The position numbers were made by a program, and so were the translations under genes. Positions 11,485 to 25,400 of a DNA stretch of 60,000 nt are shown here, one piece after another. Numbering within the stretch: the first letter of the stretch is position 1; each line of letters begins with the position of its first letter. Below the pieces are notes generated by a model that saw only the letters and a list, made by a program, of their open reading frames with translations, made no database searches and was not told where the DNA came from. Source of the DNA: Tubulanus polymorphus (taxonomy: Eukaryota; Nemertea; Palaeonemertea; Tubulaniformes; Tubulanidae); assembly GCF_964204645.1 (NCBI RefSeq), contig NC_134036.1, forward strand, positions 3,956,001-4,016,000. Reading direction: 5' to 3'.

Positions 11485-11894
11485 TCGCTATAAACCTTTT
11501 ATAGTTTGCAACATCGAATTCGAATTGGCAACAAAACTTCGACCAACGCATGGAACTCCAGGGTGCCTGCAAAGCGGTTACATCAACGTTATACATACAG
11601 ATACAGATAGACCAGATACAGATACAGAAGTCAATCGTTAAAACCGACGGTTTGGTAATGTTAATGTCTTAATCGATTTGGCATTTTAAGGGTATAGTAG
11701 TAACAATGTGACAACTTGGTAACACAGCACACATCACCTGGCTTGGTACAAACCGGCAAAACAGGACAGAAGTCTGAGTTGGAAATTGGAAAATAAAATT
11801 GGAAATCACAAAAAGTCAGTAAGTCCGAGTTGGGCATCACCGAGTTGGGCGAGGTCGACTGTAAGCTATTTTATTTTCGTTACTAAAAAGTTTT

Positions 11895-14800
11895 TCATTT
11901 TCTTCTTTTATTCTTTGCTCGTATGGATTTCATATCGATAGTCAGTATGGTGTAAAGAAGGGGATTGAGGGACGAGTTGATCGGTAAGAAAAGAACCGCC
12001 AGCCAAGCCGCCACCTGATTCGGTATTTCTACCCGAAATACCGTGCAAAATTGAACGGTTATTAACGGCAGCCAGCAAAATGAATTGCAAAGATTTATCA
12101 CCAAACTCCTACGTGCCAATATTAATTCTGTAGGGTCAATTCTACCAGAGCCAGACCTGCTTCCAGATACGAGTCTGTACATTTGCGCATAAGTCGACAT
12201 TATTGTAACAAGTATGACAGAGTTGAACACGGCAAAAATTACGAATGAATATTGCCAGGCGTTGACCTCGATTGTAATTAAATTCATAGGTAAACAAACT
12301 CCTGTACTGCCATAGAAGTTGTCTCCGAAATAAGATGACTGTGAAAGAGGTATCATAGAAATTGTACCTATGGATAACCAACATACGCCACAAATAATGG
12401 ACACATATTTCGGAGATGTAATCGGGCTTCCAGAAAATGGATTAACGATATTTGAAAATCTGTGTCGCGTTAGAATAAGCAGAAAAGACAACGAGCCTTC
12501 ACAAGAAATCGTCACCACAATTCCAGCGAAACTGCACAATGAACTGTCCGTCCAACTTTCCGAATAAAGAAAATAGACTCCTTCATAGAGGTAATCCGCT
12601 CCCGCGATCAAAAACAAATAAACCGACATCAGAAAATCACAAGCTGCGATGTTGATGATTAGGATGTCAGAGGATGTGTTACGCTTTTCGGAGGACGATA
12701 GTCGAATTGATCGAAGACGAAATAAAACGACAACACTGTTGGCGAGGAAACTTAATGTGGCGATGACCCAAATGATAGCTCTGAGGACTGTGTTGCCCAT
12801 CAGATCAGAACAGGAGGAAAATTGATCAGCTTCTGGAAGGCACTGATCAACATTTGGTGCCATGCAGCAAAACTTGTATGCGTTTGATGCGAGAAAAGCC
12901 AGAGATGTCAGATTATTGAAAACGCCTTTTCCAACAGAAATAACTTTGGAATTGTTGGTTATATCAAGAAGTCTAAGTGACTGCAATCCAGAAAATGCAT
13001 ATATAGATATATCACGGATTCTGTTACCGCTGACATTCAGTGACTGTAGTGCGACCAAACCCTTGAAAACATTTTCTGCAAGGACCGATAGAGATAGTCC
13101 ATAGAGATTGAGAACTCGAAGCGCCTTCATACCTAAGAAACTGCCTTCTACCAAATAGCTCAATGGATTGCCAGTAATGAATAACTGTTCTAAACTATGC
13201 AAACCGGTGAACGTATTTTTAGATAAAGATGTTATGTTATTACATGTAAGGTCTAATGTGTGTAGATTATGAAGGTTGGAAAACGAAGCTGATAATATGT
13301 GAGACAATTCATTGAATGAGATGTTTAGCATACGAAGATATACGAAAGAAGATAAGGTTGACTCGCTCAAACGAATTCTATTGTCCGACAAAATCAAAAC
13401 TCGAGTTGATGCGGAGAAGAGACCAGTGATATTTGTTAAACCAGTTTTTCTACAATCGATCGAATGACCTTGACACCTGCAATCTGTAGGACACGTGACT
13501 TCACAGAAAGCCTCGTCATCAGTTGTGTGTTTACAATTTACGAAACCATCACAAACTTCAGATTGTGGAATACACCGATTTTCCTGACCACATTTAAACA
13601 TTCCCGGACAAGAAAATATCTCGCAGTTTTGTTCATCTTCTGAATTAGGACAATCTGATTGACCGTCGCATACCTGTCTGATCGGTATACAGTAAGACGC
13701 TGGACATTTCACAGTACCAGCTGGACATTCAAATTCTTCACATTTCAAAATGTGCTCAAGATTTCTACAAACTGGGAAACCATTTGTCATTCTATCTAGA
13801 ATGCATCTGTGATGTCTTAAATAACAATGTGGAGAATTGAAAGAACATCTCTGTTCATCAGATTTTATGCAGAAATTTGTGAAGTTAGTCATACAGTAGT
13901 TTTCATTGTCGCAGTGAACAGTAGGATTCACTGTAACATTAGAAGTTGTTACTAATTCATCTTCCTCAAGGCTTCCACTACAATCCACGACACCATCCTG
14001 ATACAACTGAGAACTGATACAGTCTCCACTGTTACACATGAACCCTTGACACAGTTCAGTAGTGCACCCATTTTCATCGGAGCCGTCTTTACAATTAAGG
14101 ACTCCATCACATCTGTTTGATTTACCGACACATTGACCATTTCGACAGCGAAATTGTTCGGCCAAACACGGTGGATGAAAACACGAGTCCTCATCAGAAC
14201 TATCCACACAATCCTGTATGAAATCACAGAATCCACTAATTGATATAACCTGACCATCATAGCATTGAAACTGACTGTGCAGATTGATATCCGTACAATT
14301 GAGTTCATCTTCACCGTGTTGACAGTCGTGTCTGGTATCACATACGCGATGGTCGCTGATACATCTTCGATCGTTACATTCAAACTGCCACGATTTACAA
14401 CCGCTTATAGAAGCTAACTCTTCGCCAGTTACATTGTAGGAACACAGAACAGAATGCGCTGTATCTGTTTGGTTTTCCCAGGGCATCAATAACCAATTAA
14501 CTGATTTATTATACGTTATTTCATCTCTGGTAACAAATGGTTTTATTGTCCTCCATTGATTGCTAGCATCCTTAGTTAGAATAGCGCCATATTGGTGCTG
14601 ATACCGAAACCTTCCAACCAAATTTTCGACTTCTGTCGCCACCGATATCTCACCTATATCACCGCTGGTGCCACGACACATTTCTCTCGCGCTTCCAAAA
14701 TCTAAACTTCGGTTTTCGTTCCAATTTGTCAGTATTTGAAGACATCGTCCGGCTATACCTACCCAACCTCGTGTACAGGTTGCGTTAAACATATTGTTAT

Positions 14801-17800
14801 CAACCTTATCCCGATTCCCAGTCGGAGACGTTTCGTTATCCGTCTTATTGCTATCTTTTCCAGTTGTATTTTTATCGATGTTGATTCTGTCCGTTTCGCA
14901 CATGAAAGTCGTATGAACCTCGTCGATTCCGCAGGGGAATCGAACCCAGTTCGCTGAACCTCGTGGATTATTCAGTATCATCGCTGTACACGGCATATTG
15001 ACGTCATTTATCGGTTGTTTCCTTACAGCAGATATCAAACCTTGAATAACTTCTGGTATCGTTTCGTTGCTACTCGGTGTACGGTACCACTCTGTGTAGC
15101 TCATCGGTTTTCCATCGGTCCACGTATAACGACCAGTTGTCAGCTGAGAAAATAGAATAAAATATTGTATCAGTCATATAAAAAACCCAAACAACGCTCA
15201 ATTACCTTCCACCTGCTTCTCCCGGAAAGTGCGTTGGGTTTTAAGGGACACAATATCAGATGAAATCTACCAATGATAACGGGGTAAATCCCTATTCTAA
15301 GATTTAAAAAGTAAACGTAAAAATGCCACGTAAAATTTATGAATAACGTCCGAAAAGCAATAGTTCGTTCATAGCACCCCAACTGGTCCTATTTTCAAAA
15401 AAGATAATATAATATTAACCTCCACTCCCACTGACTAAAAGACTAAAAACTAAACTTTGCGCCAGCTGCTTTACAAAAATCCAAATTATACAGCAAAAAT
15501 CTTTATTAGCCCAGATGCCTTGTATTTGGTGAAATAATCATCATTTTCTCCGTTTATCAACACCAGCCTGAATTAACTATCTTTCTTATTTAAAGACAAA
15601 ACTTTTTTGAAATACTTGTAACTATTCGTTTCCGTATTAGTTTAACCTGGTATATTTTCAAATTCTATACTCATCACCTAATTTATTATCATTATCTCGA
15701 TGGCGTTATCAATGTTGTAATTATTATAATCGTGGGGGCTTGCACTAGAACCCCCCCGTATTAATTAATCAATTAAAAACTCTTATTGATTGTTCATTTC
15801 CTTATACGAGAAATATTTCGTAGCTTTTCTCTATATTCTCTAATATTCAATACATTTAATGCACCTGTAATTTCAAACCGATCATTATTATGAGCGCTTT
15901 TCTCGAAAATGCCATCCTCATCAGAGGATTTACAGCGAATAGCGTCTTGATTGCCATCATTTCCTGTTGTGAGTTGATACTGAGTAGATGTCCCGCGTAC
16001 TTCTGTCTACAGTACAATTCAGCATTCTCCCAATTCAGACGTACTTTTCTGATGAATTTCACGCAGGAAAATCCCGAATCTAAAAGCCCTGCTGATTCGC
16101 AGACTTTGTCGCGTTGTTTTGGCAGTAAATTCCGTTCTAGCACGTATTGTATGCGGAATCTGGGCATTCTGTTTTTCACCTCGAGCCACAGCGGTCTTTC
16201 CTGCACACTATAGAATGTAACTCCCGGTACACCGTACATTTCGCATAGTTTATCCTCGTGATGGGCGTTACTCCTGTCTTTGCCATATATGTCGTTGTAG
16301 CTGATATCCTGCACGAATACAACCGCTTCTGTTTTGTATGAAGTTTCTTTGATGCACGGCACTTCTTCCATATCTTTGATAACGAATCGGTAATACTGAA
16401 TTCGCGTGCTGTTCGCCGTGAACCCGACGTTGTATTTCAAAACGACGTTGGAACTGCCGGCCGTTCCCGGGTAGTTCGGCGACTGCACGATCCCGCAATC
16501 CACTTCACTTAGCTTCGTCCAGTCGATGTATTCGTTGTGCTTTTTCAAGCTTTGGCAGGTGCGCAGCAATTCAACAATGTAGGCGAATCTCCAGAACAAA
16601 TCGGCCTTGTTGATTTTGACCGTGTACTTGAAGAGGACACTGCTGCTGCCACTGTTGTTGCTGGTGTTGAGGCGCTGGCTACTGAGCGGCATGGCGCGTT
16701 TACATGTATGGGTAGGGGACATATGATCGGGCACGCACGAGCCGATTTCGTATTCGTACGGCGTCAATATGTAAATACTACGTGGCGCAACCTGTCGTTT
16801 TTCGGGCATAATCCTGAAACAGCGCGACGTCACCGTAACCCGGCGCTCTCCTTGTCGCAGAGTGTAGCCGTCGCAGTCAGATGGACGTAACATCAATTTC
16901 GCTTTCCTCCGATCGTAAACCAACCTCTTGCCCTGACAATTGTATGTGTAGCCAACTACGATAACCGGGCCGCCCGAGGTAATCAGACTGACGACGCTGC
17001 GTCGATAACCCGACGAACTGGGGCAATACGGGCCGTATCGTCTAGCCGTGAAATTACCACCGTCGTATATGTAAAATCCGACGTTTTCGCAATCAACCGA
17101 TAACACCCCTAGTTCGAGACTCTGTTCAGTTATTTGGACTTTCCAGGTGAATTCGTACGCGTTTACGTTATATTTCAACGTCCTAGTTGGAAATGGAAGC
17201 ATCATGTAATATGGCAATGACGCTGAAGCAAGATAGCCGCGTATCTGAAATAAATTCGAAGGAATTAATGAATTCAGTGGCAGTATAATTAAGATATGGT
17301 CGACCCCTGATATACCGCGAACATCGGTAATCTAGAATTTCAGCGGTATATTGTTAATTTTGACTACTTTTATGACAAAAAACACAAAGCACAGAATATA
17401 CAGCACTGGAAAACCCTGGCTCTACGTGGGGATATTCGGTTCAACATCATTAATACGAAATCATAGAAATTTGAAATGTGATACGGAATCATTTAGTTGA
17501 GTATTTCGTATTATAACAACTGACTCTAAAGTTGTAAAAGAGGTCGGAACATAATCTATTCGATCATTCAATTATTCCGTCAGCTCCTGACACAACAACA
17601 AACGCGTTTGCGTTAGTAAACATCAATCGAGACATAAATCAGTATTCCCGCACTTACCGAAGGCTTACGAATGCGAAACTCTGATAATGAAAGCAATTTC
17701 ATCCTGAATTCTATTCTTACATTCATATTTGTGATGTTAGGTCTCGTAAGAACGCACAGTGTGACGAGAAATCCTTCAGATTTGAGACTCAGTGATTTCA

Positions 17801-18872
17801 GGTAGTTGTAACCGAGTAAAATATCAGTTCCAACAAAGCGTAACCCTTCTTGTTTATATACACCGATAACGTCATCGGATGTGACGAGATCATGTGTCCA
17901 GTTGAAGACGACGTACTGTAACACCTGCACTGTGATAGACCAGCAGTGTAAGTGTTTTGATCGAGTTATTACGTGTAAACTGTTGTCATCTGGAATGAGC
18001 ACTCCCGACTCGTTATTAGAAATCTGAACCAACGGATTAAAGACGTTCCAATCTGATATTCTGTAAATCTGGATTAAAAGCTCAGTCGTTGTTTTGCGTT
18101 GATCCGACACGAAAATTGTGGCTTTATTGGTTTTGGTATAAAACGATGACGGCTGTTGTCCGCGTTGTTCACCTAAAAGTGCTATCGGTTCACTGCTGGT
18201 GTTCCAGCCATCGTAGATTCGAAAAGTCGCCGCTGGATCAACATCAGGACCAGGTTTCACTTGTAGGTCTAAATCTACGAATGTGAAATTCATCGCCAAA
18301 CCATACGGGATGTTGATCCATTCGATGAACAACTGACATCGGGAACTAAGGAACATTGAGAATTTGTATCCGGTCGATGTGTTCAACTTATTCATTCTAA
18401 AACTCCATCTCCCGCAACTGTGAGTGATTCTCAATTGGCTTCTTTCGTAACGATATATGATATAAACCCGACTACCTCGCGCACCATCGACGTTACTTCT
18501 AAACATCAACAAGATTGAGTTGTTACGAACGATGTCGTATTTTCCGTTACCGCATATGGTCTTCCCGTCGACGAATAGGTAGTTATCACTGCAGAATATT
18601 GACAGTTCCATATCGTAGTACGCTTCGACGTGAAAAGTTCCCGGTAAAGAACTGTTTATGAACCAACGACATTCAACACCGCGCGTTAACGAAGGGTAAT
18701 TCGGTGAAACGATGTAACCGGACGTAGAATCTAACGGGTACCACGTGTTGTTACAAGACGAACTTACCGTCACAGACGATTCCTCGATAGAGTCTGCGCG
18801 ATTAGCGAGCGCGATGCGAACTTGACAGACGATCAGTGTCGTTATGAACAGCGCTCTCAGTCGCTGCTCCAT
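11895..18872 (-). CDS. Copy B: CUB/C-type lectin/LDLa/LRR GPCR
   Basis: Exons 18872-17658, 17244-15865 and 15143-11895 in phase 0 give 1,947 residues with the same domain order as copy A. Exons 1 and 2 and both flanking introns are nearly identical to copy A. Intron 1 is 413 bp in both; intron 2 is 721 bp here against 846 bp in A. From the middle of the second lectin-like domain onward the sequence leaves A and groups with copy D, for example at TM1 (TVLRAIIWVIA) and in the LRRs. The motif after TM3 reads HRF instead of DRY; CWLP and NPLLY are kept. An AATAAA lies only about 20 bases after the stop codon (11870-11875 on this strand). No frameshift or internal stop is present, so the copy looks functional. 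Confidence 0.9.
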
Positions 18873-18990
18873 ACGGAATAACATAAACACGGTGATGAAA
18901 ATTTAGAATTCTAAAATCAGTCCAATCGAAGAATCCATTGCTCTGCTGGAGTCATGAATACTTCAACTACTCGCTTGCCTCATCTCAAAT

Positions 18991-19018
18991 GATTTCCTCA
19001 CTATATCGACGACGCCCG
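18991..19018. promoter_or_regulatory. Conserved 28-bp block upstream of copy B
   Basis: Identical to the block at 7402-7429 and at the same 119-bp distance from the start codon. Because the whole A and B upstream spacers are recent duplicates, this instance alone is weak evidence; the match in copy D carries the weight. Confidence 0.4.
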
Positions 19019-22000
19019 CAGGGTATGCATACATCGTGTTCTCCAATGGAATCCATTCCCTGTGGCGTCATTTTTTAGGATATCGTATTTGATTTTCTAT
19101 TGGATTGTTGACTCTGCTTTTGAATTCGGCATACATCTAGGCATACATAGATAATATCGACATCTGCTAACAGGTTGGTTTTTGAAATGAAAATTTACTA
19201 TTTTTTTGTAAATTTAGCAAAGTATTGATAATTTGACCTGGAAAATTCTGAAACCTCAACATTTTGTCTTATCATTTTAAAATGGAAATGCCTTAAGGAA
19301 TAAATGCTTTTAGCCCTCCAAAATACCCCTTAATACCCGGCTTCCCTAAAGATTAATACTTGTACGGTGAAGCCCGCTTCAAATCGGATTACTCCGACGA
19401 CCAAAAATCCGACCTTAACAGATTTTAATATCAATCTAACCATACCTTTCGCATCAAATGATTTCTTGTTCGCTTTCTCACTATCTTTTAAAAAAAAATA
19501 TATTTCAATCTAAACACCTCTTTCTCAAGACTCTTTTGCCTTTAAAAATTTCCCAAATTATTCTACAAAATAATAATTCACTATTTTTGGAATCATAAAA
19601 AAGACGTCTATTTTCAGGATTGAAATATCATCAGGACCTAAAATTATATACTTATTTGCTGACGGTAAAAATCTTCTCCGCTGCAGTCAAATTAAATCTG
19701 CAACGACACGAGGCTGAGCACTCCTATTAGAAATCAATTCGTATTATCGTTACCATATCTTTCAAATTTATGTAGAGATAAATTCTTGATTGAAGATAAA
19801 CAACAAACACTAGATATAAGACATTTCATCATCAAACGTTTAATAAGTGATCGTCGGCACTTGAGAATCGAAAAAGGATCAGTAAATACTTGCCATTCAG
19901 GATTTTATCACAGGCGATGATTGGAGATGAACGACAAACACTAGATATGTTATAAGACATTTTATCGCCACAGTATTAATGGTTGATCGTCCAAATCCGC
20001 CACGTAAAATCCCCCGGTAAATATCCCCGTGGGTAAAAATACCATAGGTAAAAATCACCCGAAATTCAGTTTTAAACTAGTGTATAAAACTAAGATAAAA
20101 ATACCCAGATAAGATCTTTGATAAAGATTTTGCGATATTTGAACACCGATATTTTATTATGACTTTCGAATTATTTTTTTTTTTTCATAGACATACCATA
20201 CATAGTTTTGGATTCATGATAATCTATCAACATGAGAATGTTGAAACATTTAAATCAGTTGAGAATCACAATAACCGTGATGAGACGATGAGTAAAAATC
20301 CAACAATAAATGTACGAATCTAAAAAGATCATTAAAAAAATTCTAGATATTGCGGGTGGTTGCCGCCACCCTTCTTCGGCCTAAAATGACTTGACAAATA
20401 AATCTCGTATTTAGTTGACATTTAGTTGGTTTTGTTTTGACATAAAATTTGGGGGAAATTTTTTAACCTACGGGGGATGCTTACGTAGGGATTTCTACGG
20501 GGGGGGGGGGGGTGTTACCTATTACGACACTTATCATGCGTTCGGTACTTCTCCTGAGAAATTTTCAAATTGAGATGAAATATAAACACCAGACATTAGA
20601 CATTTCATCAGCATACATTCAAAAACTGATCATCACTTTACACTACGGGGCGCTATCCATTGTAACATCTCTTGGATGTTTCACCCGATCAAGTGAACTA
20701 CATCATTAGAATTGATTTTAGGATGAAAAATATTGTCATAAGATGACCTTGGAATAAATACATTAACACCTTGAAAATGTGACGGTGATATTCGATAGAT
20801 TCCTCTTTGAAATCTCTTACGTCCATATGGAAATGTATTAAGCTTAGCTGAATTGATATGAAAACTTTACAGCTGAAATTCTATATAAACTTCGCATCTG
20901 CGCAGTATAGTTTAAACATTGTACAATCGTGGATATAAAGGTTATAGTTATGTACTATGGGAAGCTTGAGATAAATATAGGTGTTTCTGGTGGTGCTGGG
21001 ATAGGTGGTTATACCTGCAGCGCTTGATGTATCGTTTTGGAACGACACATCCTATATACGTGTGGTTGAGATATGCCTATAACAATACACGTCTCCATAG
21101 ATAAAGGTGTCTGAAGCGTGCAGACGATATCCTAACTGACTGACGCCTCAATATTGGCTTTTCACCTTACGCGCTGCAGTCTTTCTAGACCTGGCTGTAC
21201 GCGGCTGTTTTAGTTTCGTTGCGTTGCCTTAAGAAATAGGCAAATCAGTGAATTTGGCCTCAACTCTTCAATTGACCCTAGCTTTTCCTAATCCATTTAC
21301 CAAAGTGTTGATGTGATGGCGGTTCGAATCTTCGTTTGTTTCGTAAATTATTAAAAATGTGTAAATGGGATACTGGCCCTCACCAGATAGCGCAACATGA
21401 CTTTGGGTAATTCGTATAGAGTGAAATGATCAGTTCATTATTATTGAAATATGAACTCGATTTTAGGCTTGCTCATACGAAAATGATCAAACAAGTCATC
21501 GCATAGATATAACATCCGCTTTCTGACTCAATAATGGTATAGCTTTTTTGATTTACTAATGAGAAAAGTTGATTCGAATTTAATTGAAATCTAGGTAATT
21601 GAAGCGCGGTAATCTAGTGCCACTAACGATCCTGGCGGATTATCGCTGAATCTTCGCTTGCCGCTGTAGCGTTGTCGGTGTCCCATTGCCGTGTGTCTAT
21701 GTAAGATTTAAGTAAGATTTCTTGACCCGAATGTCCCTCTGACGGCTGAGGTTATTTACTCTCAAATACGCCAATGATCATTGTATTTGTTCTTTTAATC
21801 GTGTCCATTCTAATTTTTTTCTCCGTATATTATCACTGTGGTCGAATCGTGTACATAAAATATGCTTTCTGCACAACGTATTCCTGGTGTTTTTTTCCAT
21901 AAATTTCATAATCTTGTCTGATGGTGAAGTAATTGTTTGTTAATCGCATCTCTTTATCGGCGGTTAATGAAAATTGTTTTCTGCTGAATAATTCGACCTA

Positions 22001-22496
22001 TTTCCGATTCATTCCACGGTGAATTGAATTGCTCTAACAACACATATTACGGTTATATCAAAAGCGTTTTACTCTTTAAGTAACGACCGATCTTCAGGCA
22101 TGAGAAAAATAAGTCTGGTCGTTATAAACTCGTTATAATTTGCAATATCCAATTGGAAATTGCAACCAAGAAATCTCATGGACTTTCACGATTCCTAGAA
22201 AGTTTTTAGTTATTGCCGACGGTTTGGTAATGTTGATGTTTATATCGATACGGCATTTAAAAAGGTGCAATGTGACAACATCAAAACGACAATTTGGTAA
22301 TGCCGTACGCCTTGCATAACCCGGATAAACTGGGACGGCCAAAACGAGCGGAGGCTGAGTTAAAATGGTTATATGAGATAGTAAATCGCAAGGATGATTT
22401 AATTTTTGTCGAAAAATAGCTATAACTGAGTAAGGCTAGGTTTACAACAATACACGTGCTATTCTAGCTATTCTATTTCGGTAGAAAAAACGTCGT
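19019..22496. other. Spacer between copies B and C
   Basis: No intact gene is seen. Up to about 21200 it duplicates the A-B spacer. From about 22310 to 22496 it is the 3' flank of copy C, matching 1-192. Copies of the dispersed GACATTTCATCA repeat lie near 19790-19985 and 20570-20640. Confidence 0.6.
20002..20490. repeat. Inverted-repeat unit with GGTAAA/TATCCCC subrepeats (B-C spacer)
   Basis: Homologue of the unit at 8417-9195. It lacks the segment present at about 8603-8883 in the A-B spacer and is followed by a run of about a dozen G residues near 20501-20512. Confidence 0.4.
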
Positions 22497-25400
22497 TCAT
22501 TTTCTTCTTTTATTCTTTGCTCGTATGGATTTCATATCGATCGTCAGTATGGTGTAAAGAAGGGGATTGAGGGACGAGTTGATCGGCAAGAAAAGAACCG
22601 CCAGCCAAGCCGCCACCTGATTCGGTATTTGTACCCCGAATACGGCGCAAAACTGGACGATAATTAACGGCAACCAGCAAAATAAATTACAAAGATTGAT
22701 CACCAAACTCCTACGTGCCAAAATCAGTTCGGTAGGGTCGATTCTCCCAGAGCCAGACCTGCTTCCGGATACGAGTCTGTACATTTGCGCATATGTCCCC
22801 ATTATTGTAGCAAGTATGACAGAGTTAAACACGGCAAAAATAGCGAATGAATATTGCCAGGCGTTGACATCAATGGTGATTAAATTCATAGGTAAACAAA
22901 CACCGGTAGTGCCGTAGAAATTATCTCCAAAGTAAGGGACAGGCACTAGAGGTAGCAATGCAATGCCACTCAAAACAATCCAACATGTACAGCAAATAAT
23001 GGACACAAATCTTTGAGATTTCAGGTTTCCAGAAAATGGATTAACGATATTTGAATATCTGTGGCGCGTCATGATTAATAGAAACGTCAATGAGCCTTCA
23101 CAAGAGATTGACACAACGACCCCTGCAAGATGACAAAATACACTTCCCGTCCAAGATTCGGAATTAAGGAAATAGACACCTTTGAAGATGTAATCTGCCC
23201 CGGCGATCAGGAACAGATAAACCGACATCATAAAATCGCAGACAGCTACATTGATGATGAGGATGTCCGAGGATGGATTGGATTTATCCGAGGAAAATCG
23301 AATCGCTTGAACGCGAAGAGAAATGACTATTCCGTTGGCGAAAAAGCTGAACGAAGCGATCACCCAAATGACGGTTCTAAGGACCGTGTTACCCATCAGG
23401 TCTGAACAAGAGGAGAACGGGTCGGGTTCTGGAAAACATTCATCGACATTGGGTACCATGCAGCAAAACTTGTAAGCATCTGATCTCAGGGAAACTAATG
23501 ATGTCAAATTGTCGAAAACGTTTCTGTCGACGGAAACGACTTTCGAGTTTTCGGACAAATCAAGGATTTCAAGCGTCGTCAGCCCGGAAAATGCGTAAAG
23601 CGAAATACGATCGATTCTGTTAGCGCTGATGTTTAAAGACAGTAAAGCAGAAAGACCCGCAAACGAGTATTCATAAAGCGTCAGCATTGAAAGTCCGTGA
23701 AGGTCGAGAGATTGGAGTGACCTCAAACCTTGGAAACTGCCTTCTTCTAAATAAGTCAGTGGATTTCTTGTGATGAACAGTTCTTTCAAACTATACAAAC
23801 CGGCGAACGTGTTTGCGGATAATGACGTAATGGTGTTATGGGTAAGGTCTAATGTATATAGATTATGCAGGCTTGAGAATGAGTTCGGAAAGATGTGAGA
23901 CAATTCGTTGGAGGAGAGATTGAGCATGCGAAGATAGACGTATGGGGAAAATGTTGACGGGTCCAAGATAATTTGATTTTTCGACAAAATTAAGACTCGA
24001 GTTGATGAAGAAAAGAGACCACTTATATTTGTTAAACGAGCATTGTAGCATTCGATCGAATGACCTTGGCACTGACAGCCTCTAGAGCACGTGACACTGC
24101 AGAAAGCCTCATCATCAGTTGTATGTTTACAATTTACGACACCATTACAAACTTCGGATTGTGGGATACATCGATTTTCCTGGCCACATTTAAACATTCC
24201 CGGACATGAAAATGTCTCGCAGTTTTCTTCGTCTTCTGAATTAGGACAATCTGATTGACCATCGCATACCTGGCTGATTGGTATACAGTACGATGCTGGA
24301 CATTTTACAGTCCCAGCTGGACATTCAAATTCTTCACATCTCAATACGTGCTCAAGATTTCTACAAACTGGGTAACCATTCAGCAATCTCTCTAGAATAC
24401 ACCTGTGACGTCTTAAATAACAATGAGGAGAATTGAAAGAACATCTTTGTTCATCAGATTCTGTGCAGAGATTTGTGAAGTTAGTCGTACATTGGTTTTC
24501 ATTATCGCAATGAACGGTAGGATTTACTGTAATATTAGTAGCTGCAACTATTTCATCTTCTTCAAGGCTACCACTACAATCCACGACACCATCCTGATAA
24601 AACTGAGAACTGATACAGTCTCCACTGTTACACAGGAACCCCTGACACACTTCAGCGGTGCATCCCATTTCATCGGAGCCGTCTTTACAATTAGTGACTC
24701 CATTACATCTGTCCGACCTACTAATACATTGACCATTTTCACAGCGAGATTGTTCAGACAAACACGGGGGATGAAAACACGAGTTCTCATCGGAACCATC
24801 CACGCAATCCTGGACGAAATCACAGAAACCACTTATTGATATGACCTGACCATCGTAGCATCTGAAATGACCGTGTAAATTGTTCTCCGAACAATCGAGT
24901 TCATCTTCACCGTGTAGGCAGTCGTGTCTGGTATCACATACGCGGTGGTTGCTGATACATCTTCGATCGTTACATTTAAACTGCCACGATTTACAACCGC
25001 TTATAGAAGCCAACTCTTCGCTAGTTACGTTGCGTGAACACAAAACAGAATGCGCTGTATCTGTTTGATTTTCCCAGGGAATCAATAACCAATTAACCAA
25101 TTTATTGTATGTTATTTCATCCCTGGTAACAACTGGTTCCAGTGTCCTCCATTGATTGTTAGAATTCTTAGTAAGAATAGCGCCATATTGGTGCTGATAA
25201 CGAAACCTACCAACCAAATTTTCGACTTCTGTCGCCACCGATATCTCACCTATATCACCGGTGATGCCACGACACATTTCTCTCGCGCTTCCAATATCTA
25301 AACTTCGGTTTTCGTTCCAATTTGTCAGTATTTGAAGACATCGTCCCGCTATACCTACCCAACCTTTTGTACAGGTTGCGTTGAAGATATTGTTATCAAC

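Larger units (their letters stand above)
7430..11894. other. Spacer between copies A and B
   Basis: No intact gene is recognised. The part to about 9940 is a near duplicate of the B-C spacer (about 19020-21200), differing by insertions. It holds an inverted-repeat unit, copies of a dispersed repeat containing the words CACTAGATAT and GACATTT, an A-only insertion with a LINE reverse-transcriptase fragment, a relic of the GPCR exon and a small palindromic element. These are listed separately. Confidence 0.6.

Noticed and set aside
7283-18872. Exons 1-2 as separate secreted CUB/lectin genes, with exon 3 as an independent GPCR gene
   Set aside because: In all four copies exon 2 ends mid-lectin domain in phase 0 and exon 3 begins with the missing half of that domain (GRYTWTDGKP) after a good acceptor, so joining is strongly implied.
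20501-20512. Run of G residues as a possible regulatory G-tract
   Set aside because: Simple homopolymer at the edge of a decayed repeat, absent from the duplicate spacer and prone to sequencing error.
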